64,000 nt of DNA from Cryobacterium sp. SO1 (GTDB lineage: Bacteria > Actinomycetota > Actinomycetes > Actinomycetales > Microbacteriaceae). The notes below the pieces were generated by a model that did no database searches, was not told the origin of the DNA, and was given only the letters and a program-made list of their open reading frames with translations. Position numbers and translations under genes: made by a program. Of the stretch, positions 16,890 through 25,985 are shown piece by piece. How positions within the stretch are numbered: position 1 is the stretch's first letter; each line of letters opens with the position of its first letter. The stretch is taken from contig NZ_CP067394.1 of the NCBI RefSeq assembly GCF_004210215.2, forward strand, positions 1,860,001-1,924,000, given 5' to 3'.

Positions 16890-17138
16890 CTAGTCCTGGG
16901 CCTTGACGATGAACTCGACGGCGTCGCCGACGGTCTTGAGGTTCTTGACCTCTTCGTCGGGGATCTTGACGTCGAACTTTTCTTCAGCGTTGACGACGAT
17001 GGTCATCATCGAGATGGAATCGATGTCCAGGTCGTCGGTGAACGACTTGTCCAGCTCAACCGTGTCGGTTGCGATGCCCGTCTCGTCGTTGATGAGCTCG
17101 GCCAGGCCGGCAAGAACTTCTTCGGTGGACAATGCCAT
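16890..17138 (-). CDS. acpP: Acyl carrier protein
   Basis: 82 aa, acidic four-helix carrier of fatty acyl intermediates. The phosphopantetheine attachment is Ser41 in LDIDSISMM (DSI in place of the common DSL). A strong ribosome site (TAGGAG) lies 8 bases before the ATG, stronger than that of the other fab genes, in line with the need for abundant ACP. Confidence 0.97.
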   Translation of the reverse strand: MALSTEEVLAGLAELINDETGIATDTVELDKSFTDDLDIDSISMMTIVVNAEEKFDVKIPDEEVKNLKTVGDAVEFIVKAQD

Positions 17139-17201
17139 GTTGTTTTCTCCTAGGGGGGTGTCTCGTTTGACCGAGACTCAGTTTAGATGGACAGAGGGTA
17201 C

Positions 17202-18203
17202 CTACGGCAGCACAACCACCTGCGCGCCGTAAACCAGACCGGCTCCGAAGCCGATCTGCAGGGCAAGACCTCCGCTGAGTTCGGGGTGTTCCTCGAGCAG
17301 GCGGTGGGTGGCAAGGGGGATCGACGCGGCCGAGGTGTTCCCGGTCGTGGCGATGTCGCGGGCGATGACGACGGACTCCGGAAGCTTGAGTTGCTTGGCG
17401 AACTCGTCGACGATGCGCATGTTCGCCTGGTGGGGGATGAACGCAGCGAGTTGATCGGCGGTGATACCGGCGGCTGCGAGGGTCTGCTTGGCGATCTTCG
17501 CCATGTCCCAGACGGCCCAGCGGAAGACGGTCTGGCCCTCCTGGCGCAGTGTCGGCCACTCCTTCTCGCCCCGGCGGTATTCCTGCAGGGTGCCGTTCAT
17601 GCCGACGGCGTCCGCCCGCCCGTCCGAGCCCCACACCGAGGCGGAGATGCCGGGGTACTCGCTCGGGCCGATGACAACGGCGCCGGCGCCGTCGCCGAGC
17701 AGGAACGAGATGCTCCGGTCCGCGGGGTCGACCATGTCGGAGAGCTTCTCCGCACCGATGACCAACGCATAGTGGGCGGCGCCGGAGCGGATGAGGGCAT
17801 CCGCCTGGGCGACGCCGTAGGCGTAGCCGGCGCAGGCGGCGTTGAGGTCGAAGGCGGCCGCGGGAACCGCACCGATGCGTTCGGCGACGACGGCGGCCAT
17901 CGACGGCGTCTGGCGACCGTTGCTGATGGTGGCGATGATGATGGCGTCGATGAGCTCAGGGGCGATGCCGGAGCGTTCGATGGCTTCCAGCGCCGCGGTC
18001 GTGGCGAGGTCCACGGCCTGAACGTCCTGGCTGGCCCTGGTGCGGGTAATGATCCCGGTGCGCTGCTGGATCCACTCGTCGGACGAGTCGATCGGACCGA
18101 TCAGGTCGTCATTGGGGACGACGAGGTCACCGCGGGCAGCACCGACGGCGAGGATGCGGGTGTATTGGGCGCCCTGCGACTGCAGGAGTTGTGGCTGGGT
18201 CAT
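17202..18203 (-). CDS. fabH: Beta-ketoacyl-ACP synthase III
   Basis: Starts fatty acid synthesis by condensing acyl-CoA with malonyl-ACP; 333 aa. The catalytic triad is Cys124 in NAACAGYAYG, His in FIPHQANMRI and Asn in ATTGNTSAASIP. GGAAGAG lies 5 bases before the ATG. It lies 30 bases after fabD. Branched-chain primer use would fit the anteiso lipids of this family, but this is inference. Confidence 0.97.
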   Translation of the reverse strand: MTQPQLLQSQGAQYTRILAVGAARGDLVVPNDDLIGPIDSSDEWIQQRTGIITRTRASQDVQAVDLATTAALEAIERSGIAPELIDAIIIATISNGRQTPSMAAVVAERIGAVPAAAFDLNAACAGYAYGVAQADALIRSGAAHYALVIGAEKLSDMVDPADRSISFLLGDGAGAVVIGPSEYPGISASVWGSDGRADAVGMNGTLQEYRRGEKEWPTLRQEGQTVFRWAVWDMAKIAKQTLAAAGITADQLAAFIPHQANMRIVDEFAKQLKLPESVVIARDIATTGNTSAASIPLATHRLLEEHPELSGGLALQIGFGAGLVYGAQVVVLP

Positions 18204-18233
18204 TCGTCTCTTCCGGTGGCGACTCTGGCTGAT

Positions 18234-19154
18234 TCAGGCCTGGTGGTCGATCAGTGCGTACGCAGCGGGCAGGTCATCGGGGGTCTTGATGGCCACGCTC
18301 GGGATGCCCCGCAGGGCGCGCTTGGCCAGTCCGACGAGTGCGCCGGCCGGTGTGACCTCGATGATTCCGGTCACTCCGGCGTCGGCAAACGACTGCATGC
18401 ACAGGTCCCACCGTACCGGCGAGGACACCTGGCCGACGAGCAGGTCGACAAAACGCGACCCCTCCGCGACAGTGCTGCCGTCATGATTCGTCCACAGCGG
18501 CAGGGAAGGATCTCGGGGGCGCAGGCCGGTCGCAATGTCGGTGAGGTGTGCCACGGCGGGGCGCATGTACCGGGTGTGGAAGGCTCCGGCGACCTGCATC
18601 GGGACGACGCGGCTCTTGGCCGGCGGGTCGGCGGCGAGGGCGGCGAGCGCCTCACGCGCTCCGGCGACCACGATCTGCCCGCCACCGTTGAAATTGGCCG
18701 GCTCGAGGCCGAGTTCGTCGAGTCGGGCCAGGAGTTCGGCTTCGTCGCCGCCCAGGACGGCGCTCATCGCGGTGGGCGTGAGGGCGGCGGCTGCCTTCAT
18801 GGCGCGCCCGCGCTCACCGACGAACGTGAGCGCGTCGGTGGCGCTGAGCACACCGGCCCCGGCGGCGGCGGTGATCTCGCCGACGGAGTGCCCGGCGATG
18901 CCTCCGATTGCTGCTCGGCGGCCATCGGAGAAGAGGGCGTTCAAGGCAAGAATCCCGGCGGCCACGATGAGGGGCTGGGCGATCGCGGTGTCGCGGATCG
19001 TCTCGGCGTCGGCGGTGGTGCCGGCCGTGACGAGGTCGGTGGCGGACTGCTCCGACATGGCCCGCAACTGGTCGGCATAGGCCGGATTCTGCAACCACGG
19101 TTCGAGGAATCCGGGCGTTTGTGAGCCCTGACCGGGACAGACGACAACAATCAT
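18234..19154 (-). CDS. fabD: ACP S-malonyltransferase
   Basis: Loads malonate from malonyl-CoA onto ACP; 306 aa. Motifs are CPGQGSQTPGF at the N-terminus, catalytic Ser90 in AGHSVGEI, Arg in VGERGRAMKAA and His in VAGAFHTRYM. First structural gene of the fab cluster, preceded by TGAGGA and a promoter region with an inverted CGTTTG/CAAACG pair. Confidence 0.97.
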   Translation of the reverse strand: MIVVVCPGQGSQTPGFLEPWLQNPAYADQLRAMSEQSATDLVTAGTTADAETIRDTAIAQPLIVAAGILALNALFSDGRRAAIGGIAGHSVGEITAAAGAGVLSATDALTFVGERGRAMKAAAALTPTAMSAVLGGDEAELLARLDELGLEPANFNGGGQIVVAGAREALAALAADPPAKSRVVPMQVAGAFHTRYMRPAVAHLTDIATGLRPRDPSLPLWTNHDGSTVAEGSRFVDLLVGQVSSPVRWDLCMQSFADAGVTGIIEVTPAGALVGLAKRALRGIPSVAIKTPDDLPAAYALIDHQA

Positions 19155-19195
19155 TTCCTCAGTCTCCCAACTCGAGGCACAGGGGGCATGTGGAA

Positions 19196-19239
19196 AATCT
19201 ACCGAGTATCCGCAAAACGTTTGTCAGATATCGCAAACG
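19196..19239 (-). promoter_or_regulatory. fabD promoter with putative FasR-type operator
   Basis: On the minus strand a TAGATT -10 (19196-19201) has its -35 position (19219-19224) inside the inverted repeat CGTTTG-N10-CAAACG (19218-19223 and 19234-19239). Control by the PucR-like regulator encoded just upstream is inferred from the Streptomyces FasR arrangement. Confidence 0.4.
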
Positions 19240-19254
19240 GTCCTCTCGCGGCGC

Positions 19255-20460
19255 TCAGCGGCGACGGGTCGAGCCGTCGTGGTCGCTGATCGAACCGATG
19301 ATGAGAGCGGACTGCAGGATCAGCGCCTCCCTGGCGCCGGTGGCGTCGTAGCCGATCACGTCCGACACGCGCTTGAGGCGATAGCGCACTGTGTTGGGGT
19401 GCACGAACAGTTCCCGCGCGGTCGCTTCGAGAGACCGGCCGTTGTCCAAGTAGCACCACAGTGTGGTGAGGAGTTCGGTGGAATGCGCCTGCAACGGGCG
19501 ATAGATCCGGTGGATGAGCGTGGCACGAGCGAGCGGATCGCCGGCCAGGGCCCGTTCGGGAAGCAGGTCATCGGCCTGTACCGGCCTGGGCGCGTTTCGC
19601 CAGGACCGCGCGACGGCGAAGCCGGCCAGGGCTGCCTTGGCGCTCTTCGAGGCGTCGACGAGGTTGGGAACCTCGTGGCCGAGCACCAGGTGGCCGGGCC
19701 CGAAGCTGGGCTCGAGCTGCATCGCGATCTCCATGAAGCTGAGCGACGGGGGCGTGTGGGTGGTCTCGTCGGTCTCCGGGGTGGCCGGGTGGGCGCGGCC
19801 GATGACCAGCACCAGCCGGTTGCCCTGCACGCCGATGAGCACGTCAGCTGTCATGTGTCGTGCAGCCCGGCGCAGCTGGTCGACGTCGAGCATTTTCGGC
19901 GTCGTGCCGACCAGCACACACACCTCACCGTGGCCGTGCCAGCCGAGGGCCGCGATCCTGCTGGGCAGTTCGTCGTCGTACTCACCACTGAGAATGGAGT
20001 CGACGACCAGGGCCTCGAGCCTGGCGTCCCAGAGACCCCTGGCCTCGGCGGCGCGGGCGTAGACATCGGCGGCCCCGAAGGCGATCTCGCGGGAGTACAG
20101 CAGGATCGCTTCGCGGAGCGTCTCCGAACCGTCTTTGACGCGCTCTTCGACGACCTCGACCGTGACCCTGATCAGCTGCAGGGTCTGCTGCAGGCTCACC
20201 GAGCGGAGCAGCTCCCTGGGGGCGGCTCCGAAGACGTCCGCGGCGATCCACGGTGTCGACCGCGGGTCGTCGTACCAGGAGATGAAGGAGGTGATGCCGG
20301 CCTGGGCCACCAGGCCGACGGCGGACCGCCGCCCTGGTGGCATATCGCCATACCAGGGCAGCGTGTCCTCGAGCCGTTTCAGAGTCGCCGTGGACAACTC
20401 ACCCGAAATCGTGCGCAACCAGGTGAGGGTCTGTTCCTTTGTCTTCGGCGCCGGTGCCAC
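19255..20460 (-). CDS. fasR: PucR/CdaR-type regulator of fatty acid synthesis (FasR-like)
   Basis: 401 aa. The C-terminal PucR helix-turn-helix is clear: LLTTLWCYLDNGRSLEATAR, then ELFVHPNTVRYRLKRVSDVIG. The middle part resembles the GGDEF-like CdaR domain, and the N-terminal part is helical. In Streptomyces coelicolor the corresponding gene (fasR) sits in the same place before fabD and activates the fab operon. The GTG start is 8 bases after the aceE stop, so it is probably cotranscribed with pyruvate dehydrogenase. Confidence 0.85.
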   Translation of the reverse strand: MAPAPKTKEQTLTWLRTISGELSTATLKRLEDTLPWYGDMPPGRRSAVGLVAQAGITSFISWYDDPRSTPWIAADVFGAAPRELLRSVSLQQTLQLIRVTVEVVEERVKDGSETLREAILLYSREIAFGAADVYARAAEARGLWDARLEALVVDSILSGEYDDELPSRIAALGWHGHGEVCVLVGTTPKMLDVDQLRRAARHMTADVLIGVQGNRLVLVIGRAHPATPETDETTHTPPSLSFMEIAMQLEPSFGPGHLVLGHEVPNLVDASKSAKAALAGFAVARSWRNAPRPVQADDLLPERALAGDPLARATLIHRIYRPLQAHSTELLTTLWCYLDNGRSLEATARELFVHPNTVRYRLKRVSDVIGYDATGAREALILQSALIIGSISDHDGSTRRR

Positions 20461-20468
20461 GTTCCGGG

Positions 20469-23195
20469 TTAGCTCTCGCCACCGGCCGAGCCGGTGGTAC
20501 CGGCCGAAACGTCGTGCAGGCGGTACTTGTCGATGGCCTGCTGGATGAGGCTGCGGTCCACCTCGCCGCTGTTCGCGAGCTGCTGCAGGGTGCGCACCAC
20601 CATGGACGGGCCGTCGATCTTGAAGAACCGGCGGGCCGCGGGGCGGGTGTCGGAGAAGCCGAAGTCATCGGCGCCCAGGGTCGCGAAGTCGCCGGGGATG
20701 AACTGGCGAATCTGATCCGGTACGGCGTGCATGAAGTCGGAGACCGCCACGAACGGACCGGCCGTGTCAGCGAGCTTGTCGGTCACGTAGGCCGTGCGGG
20801 GTTCCTCGTTCGGGTAGAGGAAGTTGTGTTCCTCGGCCGCGAGACCGTCCCGGCGGAGCTCGGCCCAGGAGGTGACCGACCAGACATCGGCGGACACGCC
20901 CCAGTCCTGGGCGAGCAGGGCCTGCGCTTCGAGTGCCCAGGGCACCGCGACGCCGGAGGCCAGCAGCTGGGCCTTCGGACCGGCCATATCGGACACCGAC
21001 ACGCGGTGGATGCCGCGGATGATGCCGTCGACGTCGACATCGGCCGGCTCGACGGGCTGGACCTGCGGCTCGTTGTAGACGGTGATGTAGTACATGACGT
21101 TCGGGTCGGTGTGGGTGCCGCCGTACATCCGCTCGAGGCCGGAGCGGACGATGTGCCCGATCTCATAGCCGAAGGCGGGGTCGTACGACACGACGGCCGG
21201 GTTGGTCGACGCGAGCAGCGGCGAGTGACCGTCGGCGTGCTGCAGGCCTTCACCCGTGAGGGTGGTCCGGCCGGCGGTCGCGCCGATCATGAAGCCCCGG
21301 GCCATCTGGTCTCCGGCAGCCCACATGGCGTCGCCGGTGCGCTGGAAACCGAACATCGAGTAGAACACGTACACCGGGATGAGCGGTTCACCCTGGGTGG
21401 CGTACGACGTTCCGACGTTCGTGAACGCGGCGAGGGCGCCGGCCTCGTTGATGCCGACGTGGAGGATCTGGCCCTGCGGGCTCTCCTTATAGGCGAGCAG
21501 CTGGGCGTGGTCCACCGAGGTGTAGTGCTGGCCGTTGGGGTTGTAGATCTTCGCGTTCGGGAAGAACGCGTCGATGCCGAAGGTGCGGGCTTCGTCGGGG
21601 ATGATCGGCACGATGCGGTGGCCGAAGTCCTTCGAGCGCAGCAGCTCCTTGAGCAGGCGGACGAACGCCATGGTCGTGGCGATCTCCTGGGTGCCTGAAC
21701 CCTTCTTGGTGACGGCGTAGGTGGAGTCGTTCGGCAGGTTGATCTGGGTGAACTTGCTCCGGCGCTCGGGCAGGTAGCCACCGAGAGCGCGGCGCCGCTC
21801 GTGCATGTACTCGATCGCCTCGTCGTTCTCACCGGGGGTGTAGTACGGCGGCTGGTACGGGTTCGCCTCGAGCTGGGCATCCGTGATCGGCACGTGCATG
21901 CTGTCGCGGAACGTCTTGAGGTTGTCCAGCGTCATCTTCTTCATCTGGTGGGTCGCGTTGCGGCCTTCGAAGCTCGGGCCCAGGCCGTAGCCCTTGACCG
22001 TCTTAGCGAGGATGACCGTCGGCTGGCCCTTGTGCTCCGACGCAGCCTTGAACGCCGCGTAGACCTTGCGGTAGTCGTGCCCGCCGCGCTTGAGGTTCCA
22101 GACCTGATCGTCGGTGTAGCCCTCCACGAGCTGAAGCGCGCGCGGGTCGCGGCCGAAGAAGTTCTCGCGCACGTAGGCGCCGCTCTCGGCCTTGTAGGTC
22201 TGGTAGTCACCGTCCGTGGTGACGTTCATCAGGTTCAGCAGGGCGCCGTCGGTGTCGCGGGAGAGCAGGTCGTCCCACTCGCGGCCCCAGACCACCTTGA
22301 TGACGTTCCAACCGGCACCGCGGAAGAAGCTCTCGAGCTCCTGGATGATCTTGCCGTTGCCGCGGACAGGGCCGTCGAGGCGCTGCAGGTTGCAATTGAC
22401 GATGAAGTTGAGGTTGTCGAGTCCCTCGTTCGCGGCGACCTGGAGCTGGCCGCGGCTTTCGACCTCGTCCATCTCGCCGTCGCCCAGGAACGCCCAGACC
22501 TGCTGGTCGCTGGCGTCCTTGATGCCTCGATTGGTCAGGTAACGGTTCAGCTGTGCCTGGTAGATCGCGTTGATCGGGCCCAGGCCCATTGACACCGTCG
22601 GGAACTGCCAGAACTCCGGCATCAGGCGCGGGTGCGGGTAAGACGAGATGCCGTCCGGGGCGTGGGACTTCTCCTGGCGGAACCCGTCCAGCTGGTTGGC
22701 GCTGAGGCGGCCCTCGAGGAAGGCACGGGCGTAGGTGCCGGGGGAGGCGTGGCCCTGGATGAAGATCTGGTCGCCGCCACCGGGGTGGTCCTGGCCGCGG
22801 AAGAAGTGGTTGAAACCGGTCTCGTACAGAGCGGCGGACGAGGCGTACGTCGAGATGTGGCCACCGACGGCGATGCCGGGCCGCTGGGCGCGGTGCACGA
22901 GCACGGCGGCATTCCAGCGGATCCAGGCTCGGTAACGGCGCTCGATGTCTTCATCGCCGGGGAAGTCCGGCTCGTTGGACGAGGCGATGGTGTTGATGTA
23001 GTCCGTGGTGGGCACCATCGGAACGTTCAGGTGTAATTCCTTGGACCGCTTGAGCAGGCTGAGCATGATCTCGCGGGCCCGGCCCGGGCCGTTGGCCGCG
23101 ACCAGCGCGTCGAGAGATTGCGACCATTCGCTGGTCTCATCCGGATCGGCGTCTGAGTTGTCCATTGAGTATGGGTCTTGGTCGTTGACAGTCAC
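20469..23195 (-). CDS. aceE: Pyruvate dehydrogenase E1, homodimeric type
   Basis: Decarboxylates pyruvate with thiamine diphosphate and passes the acetyl group to the lipoyl E2; 908 aa, as usual for the homodimeric enzyme. The TPP motif begins [12 protein letters not shown] and ends [11 protein letters not shown]. Conserved [11 protein letters not shown] and [17 protein letters not shown] are present. The GTG start follows AGAGG at 6 bases. Its E2 and E3 partners are probably encoded at 46870-49825. It is followed within 8 bases by the fasR-like gene, linking acetyl-CoA production and lipid synthesis. Confidence 0.97.
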   Translation of the reverse strand: MTVNDQDPYSMDNSDADPDETSEWSQSLDALVAANGPGRAREIMLSLLKRSKELHLNVPMVPTTDYINTIASSNEPDFPGDEDIERRYRAWIRWNAAVLVHRAQRPGIAVGGHISTYASSAALYETGFNHFFRGQDHPGGGDQIFIQGHASPGTYARAFLEGRLSANQLDGFRQEKSHAPDGISSYPHPRLMPEFWQFPTVSMGLGPINAIYQAQLNRYLTNRGIKDASDQQVWAFLGDGEMDEVESRGQLQVAANEGLDNLNFIVNCNLQRLDGPVRGNGKIIQELESFFRGAGWNVIKVVWGREWDDLLSRDTDGALLNLMNVTTDGDYQTYKAESGAYVRENFFGRDPRALQLVEGYTDDQVWNLKRGGHDYRKVYAAFKAASEHKGQPTVILAKTVKGYGLGPSFEGRNATHQMKKMTLDNLKTFRDSMHVPITDAQLEANPYQPPYYTPGENDEAIEYMHERRRALGGYLPERRSKFTQINLPNDSTYAVTKKGSGTQEIATTMAFVRLLKELLRSKDFGHRIVPIIPDEARTFGIDAFFPNAKIYNPNGQHYTSVDHAQLLAYKESPQGQILHVGINEAGALAAFTNVGTSYATQGEPLIPVYVFYSMFGFQRTGDAMWAAGDQMARGFMIGATAGRTTLTGEGLQHADGHSPLLASTNPAVVSYDPAFGYEIGHIVRSGLERMYGGTHTDPNVMYYITVYNEPQVQPVEPADVDVDGIIRGIHRVSVSDMAGPKAQLLASGVAVPWALEAQALLAQDWGVSADVWSVTSWAELRRDGLAAEEHNFLYPNEEPRTAYVTDKLADTAGPFVAVSDFMHAVPDQIRQFIPGDFATLGADDFGFSDTRPAARRFFKIDGPSMVVRTLQQLANSGEVDRSLIQQAIDKYRLHDVSAGTTGSAGGES

Positions 23196-23441
23196 ACTCG
23201 ACCTCTTTCTGTAGGGCAGATCGTGTGGGGGAAGGATCGTGCCTGGTTAGGCGTGCCGGACAGAGCTAGGTCGGGTCACGACCGAAAGGCACCACGTCAG
23301 CCTAGTGATTCTTGCTGGGAAGCGCGCACGGCGATGAGGGCCGGATCGCGGCGACCCTGTCGTGTTGGTGAAGCCTTCGTCGGCGGCTAGGCTTGCCCCC
23401 CGTATTCAGCCATCGTCCCCCGATGGCCGGAAAGGACACCC

Positions 23442-23909
23442 ATGGCTCTGGAGAATGACACGCAGGCACCCGATTTCGAGCTCGTCAGCCAGTACGGCGA
23501 GCGAATCCAGCTCAGCCGGTATCGGGGTGAGAAGTCCGTGGCGCTGGTGTTCTTCCCCCTGGCCTTCTCCGGAATCTGCAGCGGTGAACTCTGCGAGTTG
23601 CGCGACAACCTCGCCCTCTTCGCCGACAACAGCGTCGAGCTGATCGGCATCTCGGTGGATTCCCGGCACACCCTGCGGGCCTGGGGCGATCAGCAGGGCT
23701 ACGGGTTCACTCTGCTCGCGGATTTCTGGCCGCACGGTGCCGTGGCGAAGGAATACGGCGTCTTTCTCGACGATAAGGGCTTCGCCAACCGGGCGACCTT
23801 CCTGATCGACCCGAACGGCATCATCAGGGCGAGTTTCATCACGGCACCTGGGGAGGCCCGCTCACTGGCGGCGTACCGGGCCGCACTGCACGAGCTGCAG
23901 CCGGCCTGA
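23442..23909 (+). CDS. AhpE-like peroxiredoxin with an extra cysteine
   Basis: 155 aa thiol peroxidase. N-terminal APDFELVSQYGERIQLSRYRGEK and FFPLAFSGICSGELCELRD are of the AhpE group. The peroxidatic Cys46 is followed by Cys51, the C-x4-C spacing of PrxQ/BCP enzymes, whereas mycobacterial AhpE has no cysteine there. It may therefore form an intramolecular disulfide. Ribosome site GAAAGGA at 7 bases before the ATG. It is divergent from aceE. Confidence 0.9.
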   Translation: MALENDTQAPDFELVSQYGERIQLSRYRGEKSVALVFFPLAFSGICSGELCELRDNLALFADNSVELIGISVDSRHTLRAWGDQQGYGFTLLADFWPHGAVAKEYGVFLDDKGFANRATFLIDPNGIIRASFITAPGEARSLAAYRAALHELQPA

Positions 23910-23911
23910 CT

Positions 23912-23940
23912 TTTGCAGGCGCCGCCAAAGTCGCTAAGCT
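23912..23940 (+). promoter_or_regulatory. tRNA-Val promoter
   Basis: TTTGCA (23912-23917), a 17-base spacer and TAAGCT (23935-23940), 31 bases before the tRNA. Confidence 0.55.
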
Positions 23941-23971
23941 CGTTCCATCCCGTTCCGGCCTCGCCGGGTGG

Positions 23972-24044
23972 GGGCCTTTAGCTCAGTTGGTAGAGCGCCA
24001 CGTTTACACCGTGGATGTCATCGGTTCGAGCCCGGTAGGGCCCA
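23972..24044 (+). tRNA. tRNA-Val (anticodon TAC)
   Basis: A 73-base cloverleaf. GGGCCTT pairs with AGGGCCC (one G-U), the anticodon stem CCACG/CGTGG encloses TTTACAC with TAC, and the T-arm is ATCGG-TTCGAGC-CCGGT. The discriminator is A. CCA is not encoded. Confidence 0.95.
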
Positions 24045-24131
24045 CTCTCTTCCGGCGGCCTCCGAAGCCCGTCAGTAATGAGGTCACCTTGGCAGTAGCG
24101 CGCACGGAGCGCGTTCTCCCCGTGATGACAC

Positions 24132-24845
24132 ATGTCTGAGCATCCGGCTTTCGGTGCCGCCGTCAAGGACCTGACCGGCGCGGTCGATGGACGCACCAGT
24201 CTGTGCCTGCCGTTCCTGCAGGTGCTGCCGGTGACCGGCGTCGCCGTGTCCACCCTCGGTGCCCCGTTCGGCTCCGAAACCGTCTGCGCAAGCGACGCGC
24301 AGGCGGCCAGACTCGATGAACTGCAGTTCGACCTGGGTGAGGGCCCGTGTTGGGATGCGCGCTCCAGCGGTCGACCGGCTTTGCACGCGGACCTGCAGAT
24401 GGATTCCTCGAGGTGGCCCCTGTTCGCGGAGGCGGTCTCGGGCTCGGGCGTCGGAGCGATCTACGCGTTCCCCCTTGCGCTCGGGTCGCTGAGCATCGGC
24501 GCGATCGACCTCTACGCGCACTCACCGCTGTCACTGTCGTCGACCCAGGTCGTGGATGCCACGGTGCTCGCCGCCATCTGTTCGCGCCAGGTGCTGCGAC
24601 GGGCGCTAGCTGACCATCCCCTGGCCTCGTCGGCGTCGGACGACGGCGGTTTCTCCCGCCGAGAAGTACACCAGGCCACCGGCATGGTGCTGGCCCAACT
24701 CGGTGTCAACGCCGCGGATGCGCTCCTGATCATCAACGGCTACGCCTTCGCCCGGGGACGCACCGTGCGCGACGTGGCAGCCGACATCGTCGCCCGTCGA
24801 ATCGACTTCGCCGAGGAATGGTCCAATCCGTCCGAGTCATTATGA
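24132..24845 (+). CDS. GAF-ANTAR RNA-binding regulator (first of two)
   Basis: 237 aa. A GAF sensor domain (about residues 20-155; GEGPCWDARSSGRPALHADL, AIYAFPLALGSLSIGAIDLY) is followed by a C-terminal ANTAR domain (FSRREVHQATGMVLAQLGVN, then ADALLIINGYAFARGRTVRDVAADIV). ANTAR proteins act as antiterminators by binding paired hairpins in nascent RNA. Here the usual kinase is replaced by GAF ligand sensing. It ends four bases before a paralogue. Confidence 0.9.
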   Translation: MSEHPAFGAAVKDLTGAVDGRTSLCLPFLQVLPVTGVAVSTLGAPFGSETVCASDAQAARLDELQFDLGEGPCWDARSSGRPALHADLQMDSSRWPLFAEAVSGSGVGAIYAFPLALGSLSIGAIDLYAHSPLSLSSTQVVDATVLAAICSRQVLRRALADHPLASSASDDGGFSRREVHQATGMVLAQLGVNAADALLIINGYAFARGRTVRDVAADIVARRIDFAEEWSNPSESL

Positions 24846-24852
24846 TGGTGTG

Positions 24853-25563
24853 ATGGCGACACAGACACGCGAGGGCCGACTCGTCGAGGCCTTCGTGACT
24901 CTCGCCGACACGCTTGTGGTCGGCTATGACCTGGTGGATCTGTTGCACACCCTGGTGTCCCACTGCGTCCTCCTTTTCGACGCCTCGGCCGCTGGCATCA
25001 TCCTGACCGACGATCAGGAATTCGAAGTGATCGCCTCGACTAACGAGCGCAGCCGCCTCGTCGAGATCCTTCAACTCCGCAGCGGCTCCGGACCGTGCGT
25101 CGAGAGTGTGATCACCGGACGCGCCGTGACCGTCCCCGACATCGACGCGTCAGGGCCGAAGTGGCCACGTTTTCGCGCCGGAGCGCTCGAGCAGGGATTC
25201 GGTTCGATGTTCTCGGTGCCGATGCGCCTGCGTGCGACCACGATCGGCTCGCTGAACCTGTTCTGGGACCGAACCGGCGGGCTTCCCGTCGATGACGCGG
25301 CCACCGTGCAGGCCCTGGCGGATGTGGCCACCATCGGGATCCTCCAGGAGCGTGCGTTGCGGGAAAGCGATGTGGCGCGAGAGCAGCTGCAGTTCGCTCT
25401 GAGCAGCCGTGTCGTCATCGAACAGGCTAAGGGCGTCGTGGCTTACACCCGGGGCGCGAACATGGATGAGGCGTTCACCTTGATGCGCCAGCACGCCAGG
25501 TCCAACGGCCTGCCGCTGGCCGAGGTGGCCGCACGGATCGTCAGCGGAGACCTCGCGCTTTAG
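24853..25563 (+). CDS. GAF-ANTAR RNA-binding regulator (second of two)
   Basis: 236 aa, same architecture as its upstream neighbour but only moderately similar: GAF (GSGPCVESVITGRAVTVPDI, FGSMFSVPMRLRATTIGSLN) then ANTAR (SSRVVIEQAKGVVAYTRGAN, EAFTLMRQHARSNGLPLAEVA). I chose the ATG at 24853 because TATGAT (24841-24846) lies exactly 6 bases upstream, a leaderless pattern; the GTG at 24850 is the alternative. Thus it may have its own promoter in addition to readthrough. Targets unknown. Confidence 0.88.
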   Translation: MATQTREGRLVEAFVTLADTLVVGYDLVDLLHTLVSHCVLLFDASAAGIILTDDQEFEVIASTNERSRLVEILQLRSGSGPCVESVITGRAVTVPDIDASGPKWPRFRAGALEQGFGSMFSVPMRLRATTIGSLNLFWDRTGGLPVDDAATVQALADVATIGILQERALRESDVAREQLQFALSSRVVIEQAKGVVAYTRGANMDEAFTLMRQHARSNGLPLAEVAARIVSGDLAL

Positions 25564-25646
25564 CCGTTGCGGACGTAGTATCTCTCTATAGCCCCGGACC
25601 CCGGCTGCAGCACGCGACAATTTCCGTGATCAGCAGGGGACACACA

Positions 25647-25985
25647 ATGAAACGCATTTATCACCCCGGGGGTTCCATCGTCACCGGCAGCGCACTCGCC
25701 GATGCCGTGATGCTGTATGCCGAAGCGCTGAGCAACCGCCAGGAAACCGATGTTGTCGATATTCCGGTGATCGCCTCAGACGGTAGCCACGGGCGGGCGC
25801 AATTCCTGATCGGTTCTTCCAGTCAGCTGGTCAGCGTGACCAGCGCTGACGGCGAATCAGAACTCACCGAGACCGAAACAATCCAGGCGCTGCAGGACAA
25901 GGTGCGGGCGAACGCTATGTACCCGTCACTGGTGTGGGCGGGCGCCCCGATGGGATCTCCGCAGTTCGACGAGTTCGACTACTGA
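25647..25985 (+). CDS. Small hypothetical protein
   Basis: 112 aa, soluble, acidic C-terminus (SPQFDEFDY). I recognise no family. The start is the ATG after CAGGGGACACACA; an in-frame ATG at 25626 is less likely. It has a mixed alpha/beta look: GSALADAVMLYAEALSNRQ helix, VDIPVIASDG strand, HGRAQFLIGSSSQLVSVTSA strands, then a helix. It follows the GAF-ANTAR pair by 83 bases and ends head-to-head with a universal stress gene with no gap. Confidence 0.65.
   Translation: MKRIYHPGGSIVTGSALADAVMLYAEALSNRQETDVVDIPVIASDGSHGRAQFLIGSSSQLVSVTSADGESELTETETIQALQDKVRANAMYPSLVWAGAPMGSPQFDEFDY

Noticed and set aside
17187..19124. Plus-strand open frame of 645 codons opposite fabH/fabD
   Set aside because: Shadow of codon usage on the fab genes, with no recognisable domain.
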